Below, piece after piece: positions 1-9,365 of a stretch of 62,624 nucleotides of DNA (positions are counted from its first letter, which is position 1; each line of letters opens with the position of its first letter). A model generated the notes under the pieces. That model was not told the DNA's origin, made no database searches, and was given only the letters and a program-made list of their open reading frames with translations. The stretch spans positions 1 to 62,624 of the forward strand of contig CAJOKT010000012.1 of assembly GCA_905235115.1 (NCBI GenBank), written 5' to 3'. The stretch is from an uncultured Peptostreptococcaceae bacterium. GTDB taxonomy: Bacteria; Bacillota; Clostridia; Peptostreptococcales; Anaerovoracaceae. Position numbers and translations under genes: made by a program.

Positions 1-830
1 TTTGTGGTCCACTCGCACTGTCCCTCAGTGGACCACATCAACTGAATTGCCCTTTTGTGGTCCACTCGCACTTGTCATTCAGTGGACCACATCCACCTGG
101 ATTGCCCTTTTGTGGTCCACTCGCACTGTCCTTCAGTGGACCACATCAACTGAATTTCCATTTTGTGGTCCACTCGCACTGTCCTTCAGTGGACCACATC
201 CGCCTGAAACACCCTTTTGTGGTCCACTCGCACTGTCCTTCAGTGGACCACATCAACTGAATTGCCCTTTTGTGGTCCACTCGCACTGTCATTCAGTGGA
301 CCACATCAACTGAATTGCCCTTTTGTGGTCCACTCGCACTGTCATTCAGTGGACCACATCCGCCTGAATTGCCCTTTTGTGGTCCACTCGCACTGTCCTT
401 CAGTGGACCACATCCGCCTGAATTGCCCTTTTGTGGTCCACTCGCACTTGTCATTCAGTGGACCACATCAACTGAATTGCCCTTTTGTGGTCCACTCGCA
501 CTGTCCCTCAGTGGACCACATCAACTGAATTGCCCTTTTGTGGTCCACTCGCACTGTCCCTCAGTGGACCACATCCGCCTGAATTGCCCTTTTGTGGTCC
601 ATTCGCACTTGTCCCTCAGTGGACCACATCCGCCTGAAACACCCTTTTGTGGTCCACTCGCACTGTCCCTCAGTGGACCACATCAACTGAATTGCCCTTT
701 TGTGGTCCACTCGCACTTGTCATTCAGTGGATCCACCTGAAACACCCTTTTGTGGTCCACTCGCACTGTCCCTCAGTGGACCACATCCGCCTGAATTGCC
801 CTTTTGTGGTCCACTCTGCCTGCCCTTCAC
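1..830. repeat. Tandem hairpin array 1 (about 53-bp units)
   Basis: Fifteen complete or nearly complete units plus a final half unit. The motif GTGGTCCA begins at 4, 57, 112, 165, 219, 272, 325, 379, 433, 487, 540, 594, 649, 702, 752 and 806, so the period is 53-55 bp with one shortened unit. Each unit holds a perfect inverted repeat, TGTGGTCCACT then a 13-14-nt loop then AGTGGACCACA, followed by an 18-20-nt linker. Stem bases are almost invariant: unit 594 has one change and unit 702 has lost part of its right arm. Loops (CTGTCCCTC, CTGTCCTTC, CTGTCATTC, CTTGTCATTC types) and linkers (AACTGAATTGCC, CGCCTGAATTGCC, CGCCTGAAACACC types) vary and are mixed between units. The array begins at the window edge, so its true length is unknown. 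The open reading frames across it are a product of the repeat. Confidence 0.95.
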
Positions 831-831
831 T

Positions 832-910
832 GCCCCTGCATCTGCGCAAAAACCCAGCCTCCGCAAAACACCCGCACCCCCTGCATCCGCGCAAAACCCC
901 AGCCTACACA
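832..910. repeat. Imperfect 45-bp direct repeat with CGCAAAA motifs
   Basis: CCCCTGCATCTGCGCAAAAA near 833 recurs as CCCCCTGCATCCGCGCAAAA near 877, each followed by CCCAGCCT, a 45-bp offset. It lies between array 1 and the tyrS terminator. No gene is visible here and the function is unknown. Confidence 0.6.
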
Positions 911-939
911 AAAAGGCACTTCCCGCAGGGAAGTGCCTT
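908..939 (-). terminator. Rho-independent terminator of tyrS
   Basis: A perfect 12-bp stem (AAGGCACTTCCC / GGGAAGTGCCTT, loop of 3) at 913-939. On the minus strand it is followed by a T run, placing it about 40 bp past the tyrS stop codon. Confidence 0.85.
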
Positions 940-976
940 CAGACTGATCTTCTTCATATTATCAAATATCACCCGG

Positions 977-2320
977 CTATGTCAGTTTCACGCGCATGAA
1001 TTTCTTCTTGCCTTTCTGGATGAGAAGCATGCCCTCCTCATCGAACATCTCCAAAGTCACCTTCATCTTGGGGTCGGTGATTTTTGCGCCGGCCACTGTG
1101 ACGCCGCCCTGCTCTACGGTGCGGAATCCGTCGGAAGTGTTTTGCACCAGCTTCAGGGTCTTAAGCAGGTTGATCAGGCCCATGCCTTCACCGGCGAACT
1201 CGGCTGACGGGATCTCAATAGAGGGCACGTTGGACCAGTCTGCTCCCTGACCGAAGGCCGCCCTGGCTCCTTCCAGAGCCTTTTGCGCTTCCTCCTCGCC
1301 GTGGACCAGCTTGGTGACTTCGAAGGCCAGGATCTCCTTGGCTTTATTCAGTTCGGAGCCCTCCAGAGCAGACAGTCTTTCCACCTCGTCCATGGGAAGG
1401 AATGTCAGCATCCTAAGGCACTTGTTCACGTCAGCATCGCCCACGTTTCTCCAGTACTGGAAGAAATCGTAGGGGCTCATCTTGTCCGCCCTGAGCCACA
1501 CTGCGCCCTTGGCGGTCTTGCCCATCTTCTTGCCCTCAGAATTGGTGAGGAGAGAGAATGTCATTCCGTATACGTCCTTGCCCGTGAGTTTCCGGGTCAG
1601 GTCCACACCTGCGATGATGTTGGACCACTGGTCGTTTCCGCCGAACTGGACCTTCACGTCAAAATCTCTGGCCATTGTCATGAAGTCGTAGGCCTGCATC
1701 AGCATGTAGTTCAGTTCAAGAAGGGTCAGCCCGCCTTCCCTGGCCATCCTCTGCTTGAAGGCCTCGGCCCTCAGCATGGTGTTCACGTTGAAGTTGGCGC
1801 CGATCTCCCTCAATGTCTCGATGTAGTTAAGCGGCCTGAGCCAACTGGCGTTGTTGACCGCGATCGCTTTGCCGGGCAGGGGTTCCCTGTTCTGGTGGCC
1901 GGGGGTGTAGACTCCCTCGTTGCCCTCGTACTTCCACTCATCGTCAAAGTCCAGGAACTGATCGAAAAGCTTCTTGAACTGTCTGCAGTTCTCGTCCACC
2001 GTCTCCGTGTCCATCATCTTTCTCATGTCAGTCCTGCCGGAGGGGTCACCCACCATACCGGTGCCGCCGCCTATGAGCACCACCGGGGTATGGCCGAACT
2101 TCTGCATATACATCATGATGATGACCTGCATGAAATGTCCCACGTGAAGACAGTCCGCCGTGGGGTCGAAGCCGATGTAAAACTTGACCTTCTCGGTCTT
2201 CAGAAGTTCACGGATCTTATCCTCGTCCGTGGACTGCTCGATAAAGCCTCTTTCTTTGAGTACATCGTATACGTTGTCGAATTTGCTGACGTTGTCAGGT
2301 ATCAGCTTGGTTGCGTCCAT
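977..2320 (-). CDS. tyrS: Tyrosyl-tRNA synthetase
   Basis: Charges tRNA-Tyr with tyrosine in the cytoplasm. The 447-aa product has the class I signature in HIGH-like form (HVGH, about residue 60), the GDPSGR segment typical of TyrS, a KMSKS-like loop (KMGKT, about residue 265), and a C-terminal S4-type RNA-binding domain (about 365-447). ATG at 2320 is preceded by AAGGA at good spacing on the minus strand. It is the last gene of a minus-strand housekeeping run (prfA, sua5-rpiB, upp, tyrS), only 21 bp after upp, so it is probably co-transcribed with upp. Length is slightly above the usual 400-430 aa. No T-box leader is visible in the short upp-tyrS gap. Confidence 0.96.
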   Translation of the reverse strand: MDATKLIPDNVSKFDNVYDVLKERGFIEQSTDEDKIRELLKTEKVKFYIGFDPTADCLHVGHFMQVIIMMYMQKFGHTPVVLIGGGTGMVGDPSGRTDMRKMMDTETVDENCRQFKKLFDQFLDFDDEWKYEGNEGVYTPGHQNREPLPGKAIAVNNASWLRPLNYIETLREIGANFNVNTMLRAEAFKQRMAREGGLTLLELNYMLMQAYDFMTMARDFDVKVQFGGNDQWSNIIAGVDLTRKLTGKDVYGMTFSLLTNSEGKKMGKTAKGAVWLRADKMSPYDFFQYWRNVGDADVNKCLRMLTFLPMDEVERLSALEGSELNKAKEILAFEVTKLVHGEEEAQKALEGARAAFGQGADWSNVPSIEIPSAEFAGEGMGLINLLKTLKLVQNTSDGFRTVEQGGVTVAGAKITDPKMKVTLEMFDEEGMLLIQKGKKKFMRVKLT

Positions 2321-2341
2321 TGTCGTGATTTCCTTTTTCTG

Positions 2342-2971
2342 TTATTTTGTTCCGAAAAGCCTGTCGCCGGCATCCCCGAGACCGGGCACGATGTAGGCGT
2401 TCTCGTTCAGGCACTCGTCCTCCTGGGCGATGTAGATGTCAACGTCCGGATGAGCGTTCTGGAGGGCCTCGATGCCCTCGGGTGCTGCGATGAGGCACAT
2501 GAATATGATGTTCTTTCCGCCTCTCTGTTTGATGGAGTTGATGGCGTCGACCGCGGAGCCTCCTGTGGCCAGCATGGGATCCACCACGAATATCCACCTC
2601 TTGTCTATATCGTTGGGAAGCTTGCAATAGTATTCCACCGGCATGTGCGTCACAGGGTCTCTGTAAAGACCCACATGTCCCACCTTTGCGTTGGGGTAAA
2701 GCGCCAGCATGCCGTCCACGAATCCCAGTCCCGCTCTCAGGATGGGCACGATGGCGATGTCCTCGCCGGCCAGCATCTTCTGAGTGGTCTTGCAGATGGG
2801 AGTCTCTATCTCCACGTCCGTAAGGGGAAGGTTTCTGGTGGCCTCATACCCCATGAGGGTCACCACCTCCCTGGCCAGTTCCCTGAACTCCTTGTTGTTG
2901 GTTTCCTTTTTTCTCATTAAAGTGACTTTGTGCTGGATAAGCGGATGGTCGAATACTAATACTTTGCCCAT
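2342..2971 (-). CDS. upp: Uracil phosphoribosyltransferase
   Basis: Salvages uracil: uracil plus PRPP gives UMP plus diphosphate. The 209-aa product shows the PRPP-binding loop ([12 protein letters not shown], about residues 125-136) and the C-terminal [10 protein letters not shown] segment characteristic of Upp. The start is set at ATG 2971 because AAGGAG lies 7 nt upstream there. A longer frame to 3010 adds 13 residues with no family match. Neighbours are the Sua5-RpiB fusion upstream and tyrS downstream. The placing of upp next to rpiB and sua5-type genes is common in Bacillota. Confidence 0.96.
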   Translation of the reverse strand: MGKVLVFDHPLIQHKVTLMRKKETNNKEFRELAREVVTLMGYEATRNLPLTDVEIETPICKTTQKMLAGEDIAIVPILRAGLGFVDGMLALYPNAKVGHVGLYRDPVTHMPVEYYCKLPNDIDKRWIFVVDPMLATGGSAVDAINSIKQRGGKNIIFMCLIAAPEGIEALQNAHPDVDIYIAQEDECLNENAYIVPGLGDAGDRLFGTK

Positions 2972-3097
2972 GATAATCTCCTTTTCATAATATATGTAAG
3001 CGCAAAACACCCGGGTCCGGGTCTCTGCGTGCTTAACGCTGTACTGGCTGTCTGGATTTCATACGTCACCTACGTACGCTTCCTGCATGCCCGGCTC

Positions 3098-4582
3098 CTA
3101 CATGTCATCCAGCAGGTCCGTTCTCCTCTTGTGACGGCCGCCTGCGAACTCTGTTGTGAGCCATTCCTCGATCATGGAGAAGGCCGCTTCAGGCTCCGTG
3201 GTCCTTCCGCCCAGGGCCAGAACGTTGGCGTTGTTATGCTCCTTTGCAAGGTGCGCCATCTCCACTGAAGTCACTAAGGCGCAGCGGACCCCCTTCACCT
3301 TGTTGGCGGCGATGGATATGCCGATGCCCGTGCCGCAGCAGACTATTCCCAGGTCCGCTGCGCCGCTGGCCACGGTCTCACCGCAAAGCTTCCCGTAGAG
3401 CGGGTAGTCCACGGACTCCTCGTTAAAGGTGCCCAGGTCCTTCATCTCGATTTCCGGGTGCTTCTCACCGAAGTATGCTTTTATGCTTTCCTTGAGTCCG
3501 AAACCGCCGTGGTCGCTTGCAATGGCTATCAACATCTTCTTTTCCTCCGTCACATCTTCAATGTTGTATCCTGCAGATTTGAACATCCTGTTCATCACCG
3601 AGAATCCCACTCCCTCTTCCTTAAGAGCAGAGGCCAGGATCACATCTGTGCCATCCTTGTCGCACTGCCTGAGCCTCGCGAAAAACTCTCTGGCCGCGAC
3701 TTCCTGCTCCGAATCGGAATAGGTGATCACCGCGACCTTCCGGCCCTGAGCCTCCAGTTCGTCCCGGCGCCTCCCGATGGCCCTGAGCACCGCCTCGCGG
3801 GGCCCTCTGAAGATGGTCATCTCCGCCTGAGGCGCGTAGTGCTTGTACTTCATGCCCGGGGACTTCGGCCTGAAATCCTGCCCCGTCACCGGATTTCCGG
3901 TGGCCGGATCCATCTCCGGTTTCTTCAGAAGGCTGGGGTCCAGGAAAACTTCTTTTCCCAGGATCCGGCTGATCCTCTCGGCTGTGACGATGCCGGGTCT
4001 CAGGATCACCGGCGGACAGTCGTCTCCCCCGGTCATGTCGATGACCGTGGACTCTATACCCACCTGGCAGTCCTTCCCGCAGATTATGGCGTCCACCCGG
4101 CCCATCAGGTCATCTATACAGTGCCTGTAGGTGGTGGGGCTGGGGTGACCGCTGAGGTTGGCCGAAGGTGCGGCTACGGGAACTCCCGACTGGATGATCA
4201 GCTGTCTGGCGGTCTCGTCCGAGGGCATCCTGACGGCCACGGTATCCAGGCCGCCGGTGGTCACCCTGGGGACTATGTCCTTCGCGGGGACTACCATGGT
4301 CATGGGTCCCGGCCAGACTGCGTCCATGAGAAGCTCCATGTCCCGGGTCATCAGGTCCGTGAGTTCGCGAAGGCCATCCTTCTCCCCGATGTGAACTATC
4401 ATGGGGTTGTCGGAGGGGCGTCCCTTGGCCAGGTAGACGCGCTTCACCGCGTCCGGGTCCAGGGCGTTGGCTCCCAGTCCGTAGACGGTCTCCGTGGGAA
4501 AAGCCACCAGCCCGCCTCGTCTCAGGATCTCCGCTGCCTTCTCTATATCTTCTTCACTTGTGGAAAGTATAAGTGTTTCCAA
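3098..4582 (-). CDS. Threonylcarbamoyl-AMP synthase (Sua5) fused to ribose-5-phosphate isomerase B
   Basis: A two-enzyme fusion of 494 aa. Residues 1 to about 205 form the TsaC/YrdC domain (FPTETVYGLG, then the KGRPSDNPMIVH motif), which makes L-threonylcarbamoyl-AMP for the t6A37 modification of tRNA. Residues about 215-345 match the Sua5 C-terminal domain. Residues 350-494 are a full-length RpiB (SDHGG near the start, CGTGIG active-site loop, NVLALGGR), which interconverts ribose 5-phosphate and ribulose 5-phosphate. No stop separates the two. Met350 (ATG at 3535) has GGAGG 8 nt upstream, so RpiB may also be made on its own. The gene lies between prfA and upp, where separate sua5 and rpiB genes often occur. 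Fusion is seen directly; dual translation is inference. Confidence 0.93.
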   Translation of the reverse strand: METLILSTSEEDIEKAAEILRRGGLVAFPTETVYGLGANALDPDAVKRVYLAKGRPSDNPMIVHIGEKDGLRELTDLMTRDMELLMDAVWPGPMTMVVPAKDIVPRVTTGGLDTVAVRMPSDETARQLIIQSGVPVAAPSANLSGHPSPTTYRHCIDDLMGRVDAIICGKDCQVGIESTVIDMTGGDDCPPVILRPGIVTAERISRILGKEVFLDPSLLKKPEMDPATGNPVTGQDFRPKSPGMKYKHYAPQAEMTIFRGPREAVLRAIGRRRDELEAQGRKVAVITYSDSEQEVAAREFFARLRQCDKDGTDVILASALKEEGVGFSVMNRMFKSAGYNIEDVTEEKKMLIAIASDHGGFGLKESIKAYFGEKHPEIEMKDLGTFNEESVDYPLYGKLCGETVASGAADLGIVCCGTGIGISIAANKVKGVRCALVTSVEMAHLAKEHNNANVLALGGRTTEPEAAFSMIEEWLTTEFAGGRHKRRTDLLDDM

Positions 4583-4645
4583 ATTATCCTGTATTTATCG
4601 TGTGGGCCGCGCCGCCACATGTCCCGAAGACCGCGCCGCGCCGCC

Positions 4646-5707
4646 TCAGAAGTTCTTCATCTTTTCCGCCTGATCGGAAGTGATCAGGCCGTCAACTATC
4701 TCATCGATCTCGCCGTCCAGAAAGCTGGCCAGCTTGTATATGGTCATGTTGATCCTGTGGTCGGTGACCCTTCCCTGAGGGAAGTTGTAGGTGCGGATCC
4801 TCTCGGACCTGTCGCCGGAGCCGATCTGGGATCTTCGCTCAGCTGATACGGATTCCGCCTGCTCCCTCATCATCTTGTCGTAAAGCCTTGACTTCAGGAC
4901 TCTCATGGCCTTGTCCTTGTTCTTGAGCTGGGATTTTTCGTCCTGGCAGGTCACCACCAGTCCCGTGGGAAGATGGGTTATACGCACCGCGGAGTCGGTG
5001 GTGTTGACGCACTGTCCGCCGTGGCCGGATGCTCTGTACACGTCCACCTTGATGTCCTCGGGACGGATCTCGACCTCCACGTCGTCCACCTCGGGAAGCA
5101 CAGCCACCGTGGCCGCTGAGGTGTGGATCCTGCCGGAGGACTCGGTGTCGGGGACCCTCTGGACCCTGTGGGTGCCGGACTCGTACTTCATCCTGGAGTA
5201 CGCGCCCTTGCCCTTGATCATGACTTCCACTTCCTTGATGCCGCCAAGCTCAGTCTCGTTGGCGTCGATGACCTCGGCCTTCCAGCCTCTGCGCTCAGCG
5301 TACCTCAGGTACATCCTGAGAAGGTCCATGCCGAAAAGCGCCGCCTCTTCTCCGCCGGTGCCGGCCCTGATCTCCAGGATGACGTTCTTGTCGTCGTTGG
5401 GGTCCTTGGGCAGCATGAGGATCTTCAGTTCGTTCTCCAGGGCGGGGATTTTTTCCTCCAGATCTGCGATCTCCATCTTGGCCAGTTCCCTGATCTCCTC
5501 GTCGTCCTGTTCCAGCATCTCTTTGGCCTGATCCATTTCCTCGACTGCCTTCTGATATTCCTTGTATTTCAAAGCCACCGGCTCCAGCTCGCCCAGTTCC
5601 TTCATGAGTTTTTTCCACTGGGGCTGGTCCGCGATGATGTCCGGATCCGATACCTTAAGAGACAGTTCTTCGTATTTTTCCAAAATGAATTTGAGCTTGT
5701 CAAACAT
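4646..5707 (-). CDS. prfA: Peptide chain release factor 1
   Basis: Terminates translation at UAA and UAG. The 353-aa product has the catalytic GGQ motif ([14 protein letters not shown]) in the right place, the PCRF N-terminal helices, and a C-terminal RNA-contact segment. ATG at 5707 is preceded by AAGG about 10 nt upstream on the minus strand. PrmC, which methylates the GGQ glutamine, is in the same window at 12997-13935. In related genomes the two are normally adjacent; here about 7.3 kb of other genes lies between them. Ordinary in length and motifs. Confidence 0.97.
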   Translation of the reverse strand: MFDKLKFILEKYEELSLKVSDPDIIADQPQWKKLMKELGELEPVALKYKEYQKAVEEMDQAKEMLEQDDEEIRELAKMEIADLEEKIPALENELKILMLPKDPNDDKNVILEIRAGTGGEEAALFGMDLLRMYLRYAERRGWKAEVIDANETELGGIKEVEVMIKGKGAYSRMKYESGTHRVQRVPDTESSGRIHTSAATVAVLPEVDDVEVEIRPEDIKVDVYRASGHGGQCVNTTDSAVRITHLPTGLVVTCQDEKSQLKNKDKAMRVLKSRLYDKMMREQAESVSAERRSQIGSGDRSERIRTYNFPQGRVTDHRINMTIYKLASFLDGEIDEIVDGLITSDQAEKMKNF

Positions 5708-5858
5708 CGGTTCAGTACCTTTTTCCCATATTTTCCTAATTTATTATGTTATCACAGATCGCGCAGTTTGAAAAGGTGAAACCCTCCACTTTATTTTTGA
5801 CCCGTGTTATGATAATATTCAATTGGTGTGGTTTGGAAAGGCGCACCCCCTGAAGAAA

Positions 5859-6647
5859 ATGATCGGTACCATTGTCAACGCCTGCACGATCCTTCTTGGG
5901 TCTCTCTTAGGCGGAACCTTCAAAAGATTCCTGAGCAAAAAACTCGAGAACGCCCTTCTCGGGGCTCTTGGCATGGCCGCTTTCGGAATAGGCATGTCCA
6001 ATGTGATCCGGAACATGCCGGACAGCAAATATCCGGTGCTCTTCATCGTGGCCCTGGCCCTTGGCGTCCTCTGCGGGACGCTTCTGGACATTGACGGGAG
6101 GCTGAAGCGGGCCTCGTCACCCAAGGGCAGCGTCGGGGATGCGGCGGCTGAGACCGGCGCCTCAGGCGAAGCATTGCCCGGCAACTCTGAGACCGGCGCC
6201 GCAGACGAAGCATTGCCCGGCAACTTTGAGACCGGGTCCGGATCCGGCAGGCTCATCGAAGGCCTCACCACCGGATGCCTCATATACTGCATCGGAGCCC
6301 TTTCCATTCTGGGACCCATAGAGGCTGCCCTTCGGGGAGACCACACCCTTCTGTTCACAAACGCCACACTGGACCTGGTGACCTCCACGGTGCTGGCAGC
6401 TACCTATGGCTACGGCATGGCCATAGCCGCCGGGGTGCTATTCCTGTGGCAGGGCGGGATCTACGTTCTCACCCTCTCTCTGGGCGAGTTCATATCCTCA
6501 GCCATGATGACGGAGCTGTCCATCGTCGGCGGCTTCATGATTGCCATGACCGGCATCGGCATCATGGGCATCAAGGACTTCAAGGTGCTGAACTTCCTGC
6601 CCGCCCTCATCGTACCGGTGATCTGGTGCCTGATCACAGGAGCTTGA
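5859..6647 (+). CDS. DUF554 family membrane protein (YqgA/YdfK-like)
   Basis: A membrane protein of unknown transport role. The start at ATG 5859 (MIGTIVNACTILLGSLLGG) fits the family N-terminus; a TTG at 5823 in frame would add 12 residues but lacks support. Several hydrophobic segments flank a family-typical glycine-rich first helix (about residues 5-22) and conserved mid-protein helices. Between residues about 85 and 130 there is an insert absent from ordinary members: a 39-bp tandem duplication at 6150-6188 and 6189-6227 encodes two copies of ETGAxxEALPGN. The gene is divergent from prfA and convergent with nothing nearby; tdh follows on the same strand after 175 bp. Confidence 0.85.
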   Translation: MIGTIVNACTILLGSLLGGTFKRFLSKKLENALLGALGMAAFGIGMSNVIRNMPDSKYPVLFIVALALGVLCGTLLDIDGRLKRASSPKGSVGDAAAETGASGEALPGNSETGAADEALPGNFETGSGSGRLIEGLTTGCLIYCIGALSILGPIEAALRGDHTLLFTNATLDLVTSTVLAATYGYGMAIAAGVLFLWQGGIYVLTLSLGEFISSAMMTELSIVGGFMIAMTGIGIMGIKDFKVLNFLPALIVPVIWCLITGA

Positions 6648-6788
6648 TCCTGCCTCTCCTGCATGTTCAGAAGTGTTTTGCGAGACTCCCAGCGCTGGAC
6701 ATGGCCGCGGAAGGCGCGCCGGCCGAAGCTCCGCGCTCCGTTAATTTCGGCAGCTATCCTGCGATATTCGCAGTTTCAAAATATGAGT

Positions 6789-6807
6789 GCCTGCCTTTCC
6801 GGCAGGC
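6789..6807 (+). promoter_or_regulatory. Hairpin just upstream of tdh
   Basis: GCCTGCC at 6789-6795 pairs with GGCAGGC at 6801-6807 (5-nt loop), ending 8 bp before the tdh ribosome binding site GAGGA. A second small palindrome, CTGCGATATTCGCAG, lies near 6757. There is no T run, so a leader structure or operator is more likely than a terminator. Function is inferred. Confidence 0.4.
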
Positions 6808-6822
6808 GGAAAGCGAGGAATC

Positions 6823-7860
6823 ATGAAAGAAATGATGGATGCCCTGGTAAAACCCACAGCGGGTCCGGGGCTGGAACTGAGACAGGTGCCCATCCCCCAC
6901 GCGGGGCCGGGCGAAGTCCAGATCAAGATCCACAAGACCGCCATCTGCGGTACTGATGTACACATCTTCAACTGGGATCCCTGGGCAGCAAAACACATCA
7001 AGCCGCCTATGGTCATCGGTCATGAGTACGTGGGAGAAATCTCCGAGCTGGGAGAGGGTGTCACCTCCTTCGAACTGGGGCAGAGGGTCTCCGGCGAGGG
7101 ACATATCACCTGCGGTCACTGCAGAAACTGCCACAACGGGAACATCCAGTGGTGCAAAAACACCAAGAGCGTAGGAGTTGACCGGGACGGTGCTTTTGCG
7201 GAATATCTTGTGATCCCCGAGAGGAACGTGATCGCCATCGATCCCGAGCTCGATGAGAACCTGGTAGCTTTCTTCGACGCTTTCGGAAACGCCACCCACA
7301 CGGCTCTCATGTGGCCTCTGGTTGGTGAGGACGTGCTGATCACCGGTGCCGGCCCCATCGGCATTATGGCTGTAGGTATCTGCAAATACGCAGGCGCAAG
7401 GCGCGTCATCATCACCGACACCAACGAATACAGGCTGGGCCTGGCCAAAAAGATGGGCGCGGATTACACCGTGAACATCGCCCAAGACGATCTTCGCGAG
7501 GTCATGAAGAAGGCCAAGATCGTTGAAGGATTCGACGTAGGCCTCGAGATGTCAGGCGCAGGCGCGGCGCTTAAGCAGATGTTCACCGTCATGCGCAACG
7601 GCGCCAAGATCAGCCTTCTGGGTATCTCCAACGTCCCGGTAAACATCGACATGAACGAGATCATCGACAGGGGCCTCTGCCTTCAGGGCATCTATGGCCG
7701 CCGCATGGACAACTGGCATCAGATGTCCTACATGGTGCAGGGCGGACTGGACCTGAGCCCGGTACTCACCCACAAGTTCCACTACACGGAGTTCCAGAAG
7801 GGCTTCGACATGATGAATACAGGAAAGTCCGGCAAGATCGTTCTTGACTGGACCAAATAA
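6823..7860 (+). CDS. tdh: L-threonine 3-dehydrogenase (zinc, MDR family)
   Basis: Oxidises L-threonine to 2-amino-3-ketobutyrate with NAD. The 345-aa medium-chain dehydrogenase has the catalytic zinc ligand region (AICGTDVHIF, then GHEYVGE), the structural zinc cysteines (CGHCRNCHNGNIQWC, about residues 97-112), and a Rossmann motif (GAGPIG). The C-terminal half has the Tdh-like segment LLGISN...IYGRRMDNWHQM. ATG at 6823 follows GAGGA by 3 nt; ATG 6835 is an alternative. kbl starts 15 bp after the stop, so the two form an operon that converts threonine to glycine plus acetyl-CoA. Confidence 0.95.
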   Translation: MKEMMDALVKPTAGPGLELRQVPIPHAGPGEVQIKIHKTAICGTDVHIFNWDPWAAKHIKPPMVIGHEYVGEISELGEGVTSFELGQRVSGEGHITCGHCRNCHNGNIQWCKNTKSVGVDRDGAFAEYLVIPERNVIAIDPELDENLVAFFDAFGNATHTALMWPLVGEDVLITGAGPIGIMAVGICKYAGARRVIITDTNEYRLGLAKKMGADYTVNIAQDDLREVMKKAKIVEGFDVGLEMSGAGAALKQMFTVMRNGAKISLLGISNVPVNIDMNEIIDRGLCLQGIYGRRMDNWHQMSYMVQGGLDLSPVLTHKFHYTEFQKGFDMMNTGKSGKIVLDWTK

Positions 7861-7875
7861 GATCAGGAGGAAAAA

Positions 7876-9066
7876 ATGAGAAAATCCGCACTTGATAAGT
7901 TCAAAAAAAGAGTGGACGACATAGCAGCCGCCGGCACTTTTAAGGAAGAGAGGATCATCACCACGCCTCAGGGCGGCGTCATCGACACATCCAAGGCTCC
8001 CAGCGTGGTCAACATGTGCTCCAACAACTACCTGGGCCTGGCCAACGACCCGGAGCTGATCCAGGCCGCAAAAGACACCTATGACACATGGGGATACGGC
8101 TGCGCCTCCGTCAGATTCATCTGTGGCACCCTTAAGCTCCATAAGGACCTTGAGGCCGCCATCACCAGGTTCCTGGGAACAGAGGATACCATCCTCTACT
8201 CGTCCTGCTTCGATGCCAACGGAGGACTTTTCGAGTCGCTTCTGGACGAGAATGATGCCGTCATCTCTGACGAACTGAACCACGCATCCATCATCGACGG
8301 TGTCCGCCTCTGCAAAGCCACGCGTTACCGCTACAAGAACAATGACATGGATGACCTGAGACTCAAGCTTGAGGAAGCCAGAGCCGCAGGCGCGCAAAAT
8401 ATCCTCATCGCCACCGACGGCGTCTTCTCCATGGACGGCTACATCGCAAACCTTAAGGGCATCTGCGATCTTGCCGATGAATACGATGCTCTCACCATGG
8501 TGGACGACTCCCATGCGGTAGGCTTCATGGGAGACAAGGGGAGAGGAACTCCCGAGTTCTGCGGAGTTCAGGACAGGATCGACATCATCACTGGGACCCT
8601 TGGCAAAGCCATGGGCGGAGCTTCCGGCGGATACACATCCGGCCGCAAGGAGATCATCGACCTTCTCCGTCAGGTCTCCAGACCCTATCTTTTCTCCAAC
8701 ACTCTGGCACCGGCCATCGCGGGAGCATCCCTCAAGCTCATCGAGCGCCTCGAGAGCAGCACAGAGCTCAGGGACAGAGTCCACGAGAACGCCGACTACT
8801 TCAGAGAGAAGCTGTCCAAGGTAGGTTTCGAACTCCTTCCCGGACAACACCCCATCGTCGTCATCATGCTCTACGATGCTAAGGTGGCTCAGGAATTCTC
8901 CGGAAGAGCTCTGGAAAAGGGCGTCTACGTCACGGCCTTCTCTTATCCGGTAGTTCCCAAGGGAAAGGCCAGGATCAGGACTCAGATCTCCGCGGGACAT
9001 ACAAAAGAGGCTCTGGACAGAGCAGTCCAGGCTTTCACGGAAATCAAGGAGGAGATGGGTCTGTGA
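7876..9066 (+). CDS. kbl: Glycine C-acetyltransferase (2-amino-3-ketobutyrate CoA ligase)
   Basis: PLP enzyme of the alpha-oxoamine synthase family, cleaving 2-amino-3-ketobutyrate with CoA to glycine and acetyl-CoA. The 396-aa product has the family landmarks: NNYLGL near residue 45, the [10 protein letters not shown] strand, and the PLP lysine in TLGKAMGG (about residue 243). GGAGG precedes the ATG by 6 nt. It is the second gene of the tdh-kbl operon and is followed by a terminator. A very long antisense frame covers both genes but has no family resemblance. Confidence 0.96.
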   Translation: MRKSALDKFKKRVDDIAAAGTFKEERIITTPQGGVIDTSKAPSVVNMCSNNYLGLANDPELIQAAKDTYDTWGYGCASVRFICGTLKLHKDLEAAITRFLGTEDTILYSSCFDANGGLFESLLDENDAVISDELNHASIIDGVRLCKATRYRYKNNDMDDLRLKLEEARAAGAQNILIATDGVFSMDGYIANLKGICDLADEYDALTMVDDSHAVGFMGDKGRGTPEFCGVQDRIDIITGTLGKAMGGASGGYTSGRKEIIDLLRQVSRPYLFSNTLAPAIAGASLKLIERLESSTELRDRVHENADYFREKLSKVGFELLPGQHPIVVIMLYDAKVAQEFSGRALEKGVYVTAFSYPVVPKGKARIRTQISAGHTKEALDRAVQAFTEIKEEMGL

Positions 9067-9087
9067 CCCAGAGTATCTCAAAACCAT

Positions 9088-9126
9088 TGCCCCGCATCAT
9101 CTGTCAGGTGGTGCGGGGTTGTTTTC
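9088..9126 (+). terminator. Terminator of tdh-kbl operon
   Basis: GCCCCGCATCA pairs with TGGTGCGGGG (one mismatch) around a loop of about 9 nt, followed by TTGTTTT. It begins 23 bp past the kbl stop. Confidence 0.75.
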
Positions 9127-9139
9127 ACTATAAGTATTG

Positions 9140-9362
9140 CTCGACGCCCCAGCGGACCGGAGCGCACGGGATAATCCTTCGCCGACTTCACCGTGAGGGT
9201 GGCCTACATGTGCGACCAGCCAAACGATCTTTTCCCATCCATCCACTGCATGGCCAGCTTATTCTGCTGGATCGGGGTCCGCGGCAACTACCACATCCCC
9301 AGATGGTACCAGTACTTATCCCTGATATTCGCTATCGCCATCTGCATCACGGTGAGGTGCAG
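9140..9362 (+). pseudogene. PAP2-family phosphatase fragment, truncated by array 2
   Basis: From about 9173 the plus strand reads FADFTVRVAYMCDQPNDLFPSIHC and on through IPRWYQYLSLIFAIAICITV. This resembles the active-site half of the PAP2 phosphatase superfamily, where FPSxH is the second signature and a third signature (S-x-x-x-x-x-H) should follow about 35 residues later. A neighbouring frame just upstream gives TPQRTGAHG, like the RPxVTG segment that normally precedes it, so there is a frameshift. The match ends exactly where hairpin array 2 starts, before the last catalytic histidine. There is no start codon or signal-anchor helix. The residue similarity is from memory of the family, not from an alignment. 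Confidence 0.55.
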
Positions 9363-9365
9363 ACG

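Noticed and set aside
1-740. Open frames of 60-190 codons across array 1 (Trp/Ser/Thr-rich proteins)
   Set aside because: They exist in several frames because the repeat unit lacks stops; no ribosome binding site or non-repeat domain supports them.
1-830. CRISPR array
   Set aside because: Units lack unique spacers: the parts between stems are a few shared variants. Stem palindromes alone do not make CRISPR repeats, and no cas gene is present.
1283-2920. 545-codon plus-strand frame antisense to tyrS and upp
   Set aside because: It covers two certain minus-strand genes in GC-rich DNA and has no recognisable domain.
7552-9087. 511-codon minus-strand frame antisense to tdh and kbl
   Set aside because: It is a shadow of two certain genes, without ribosome binding site or family match.
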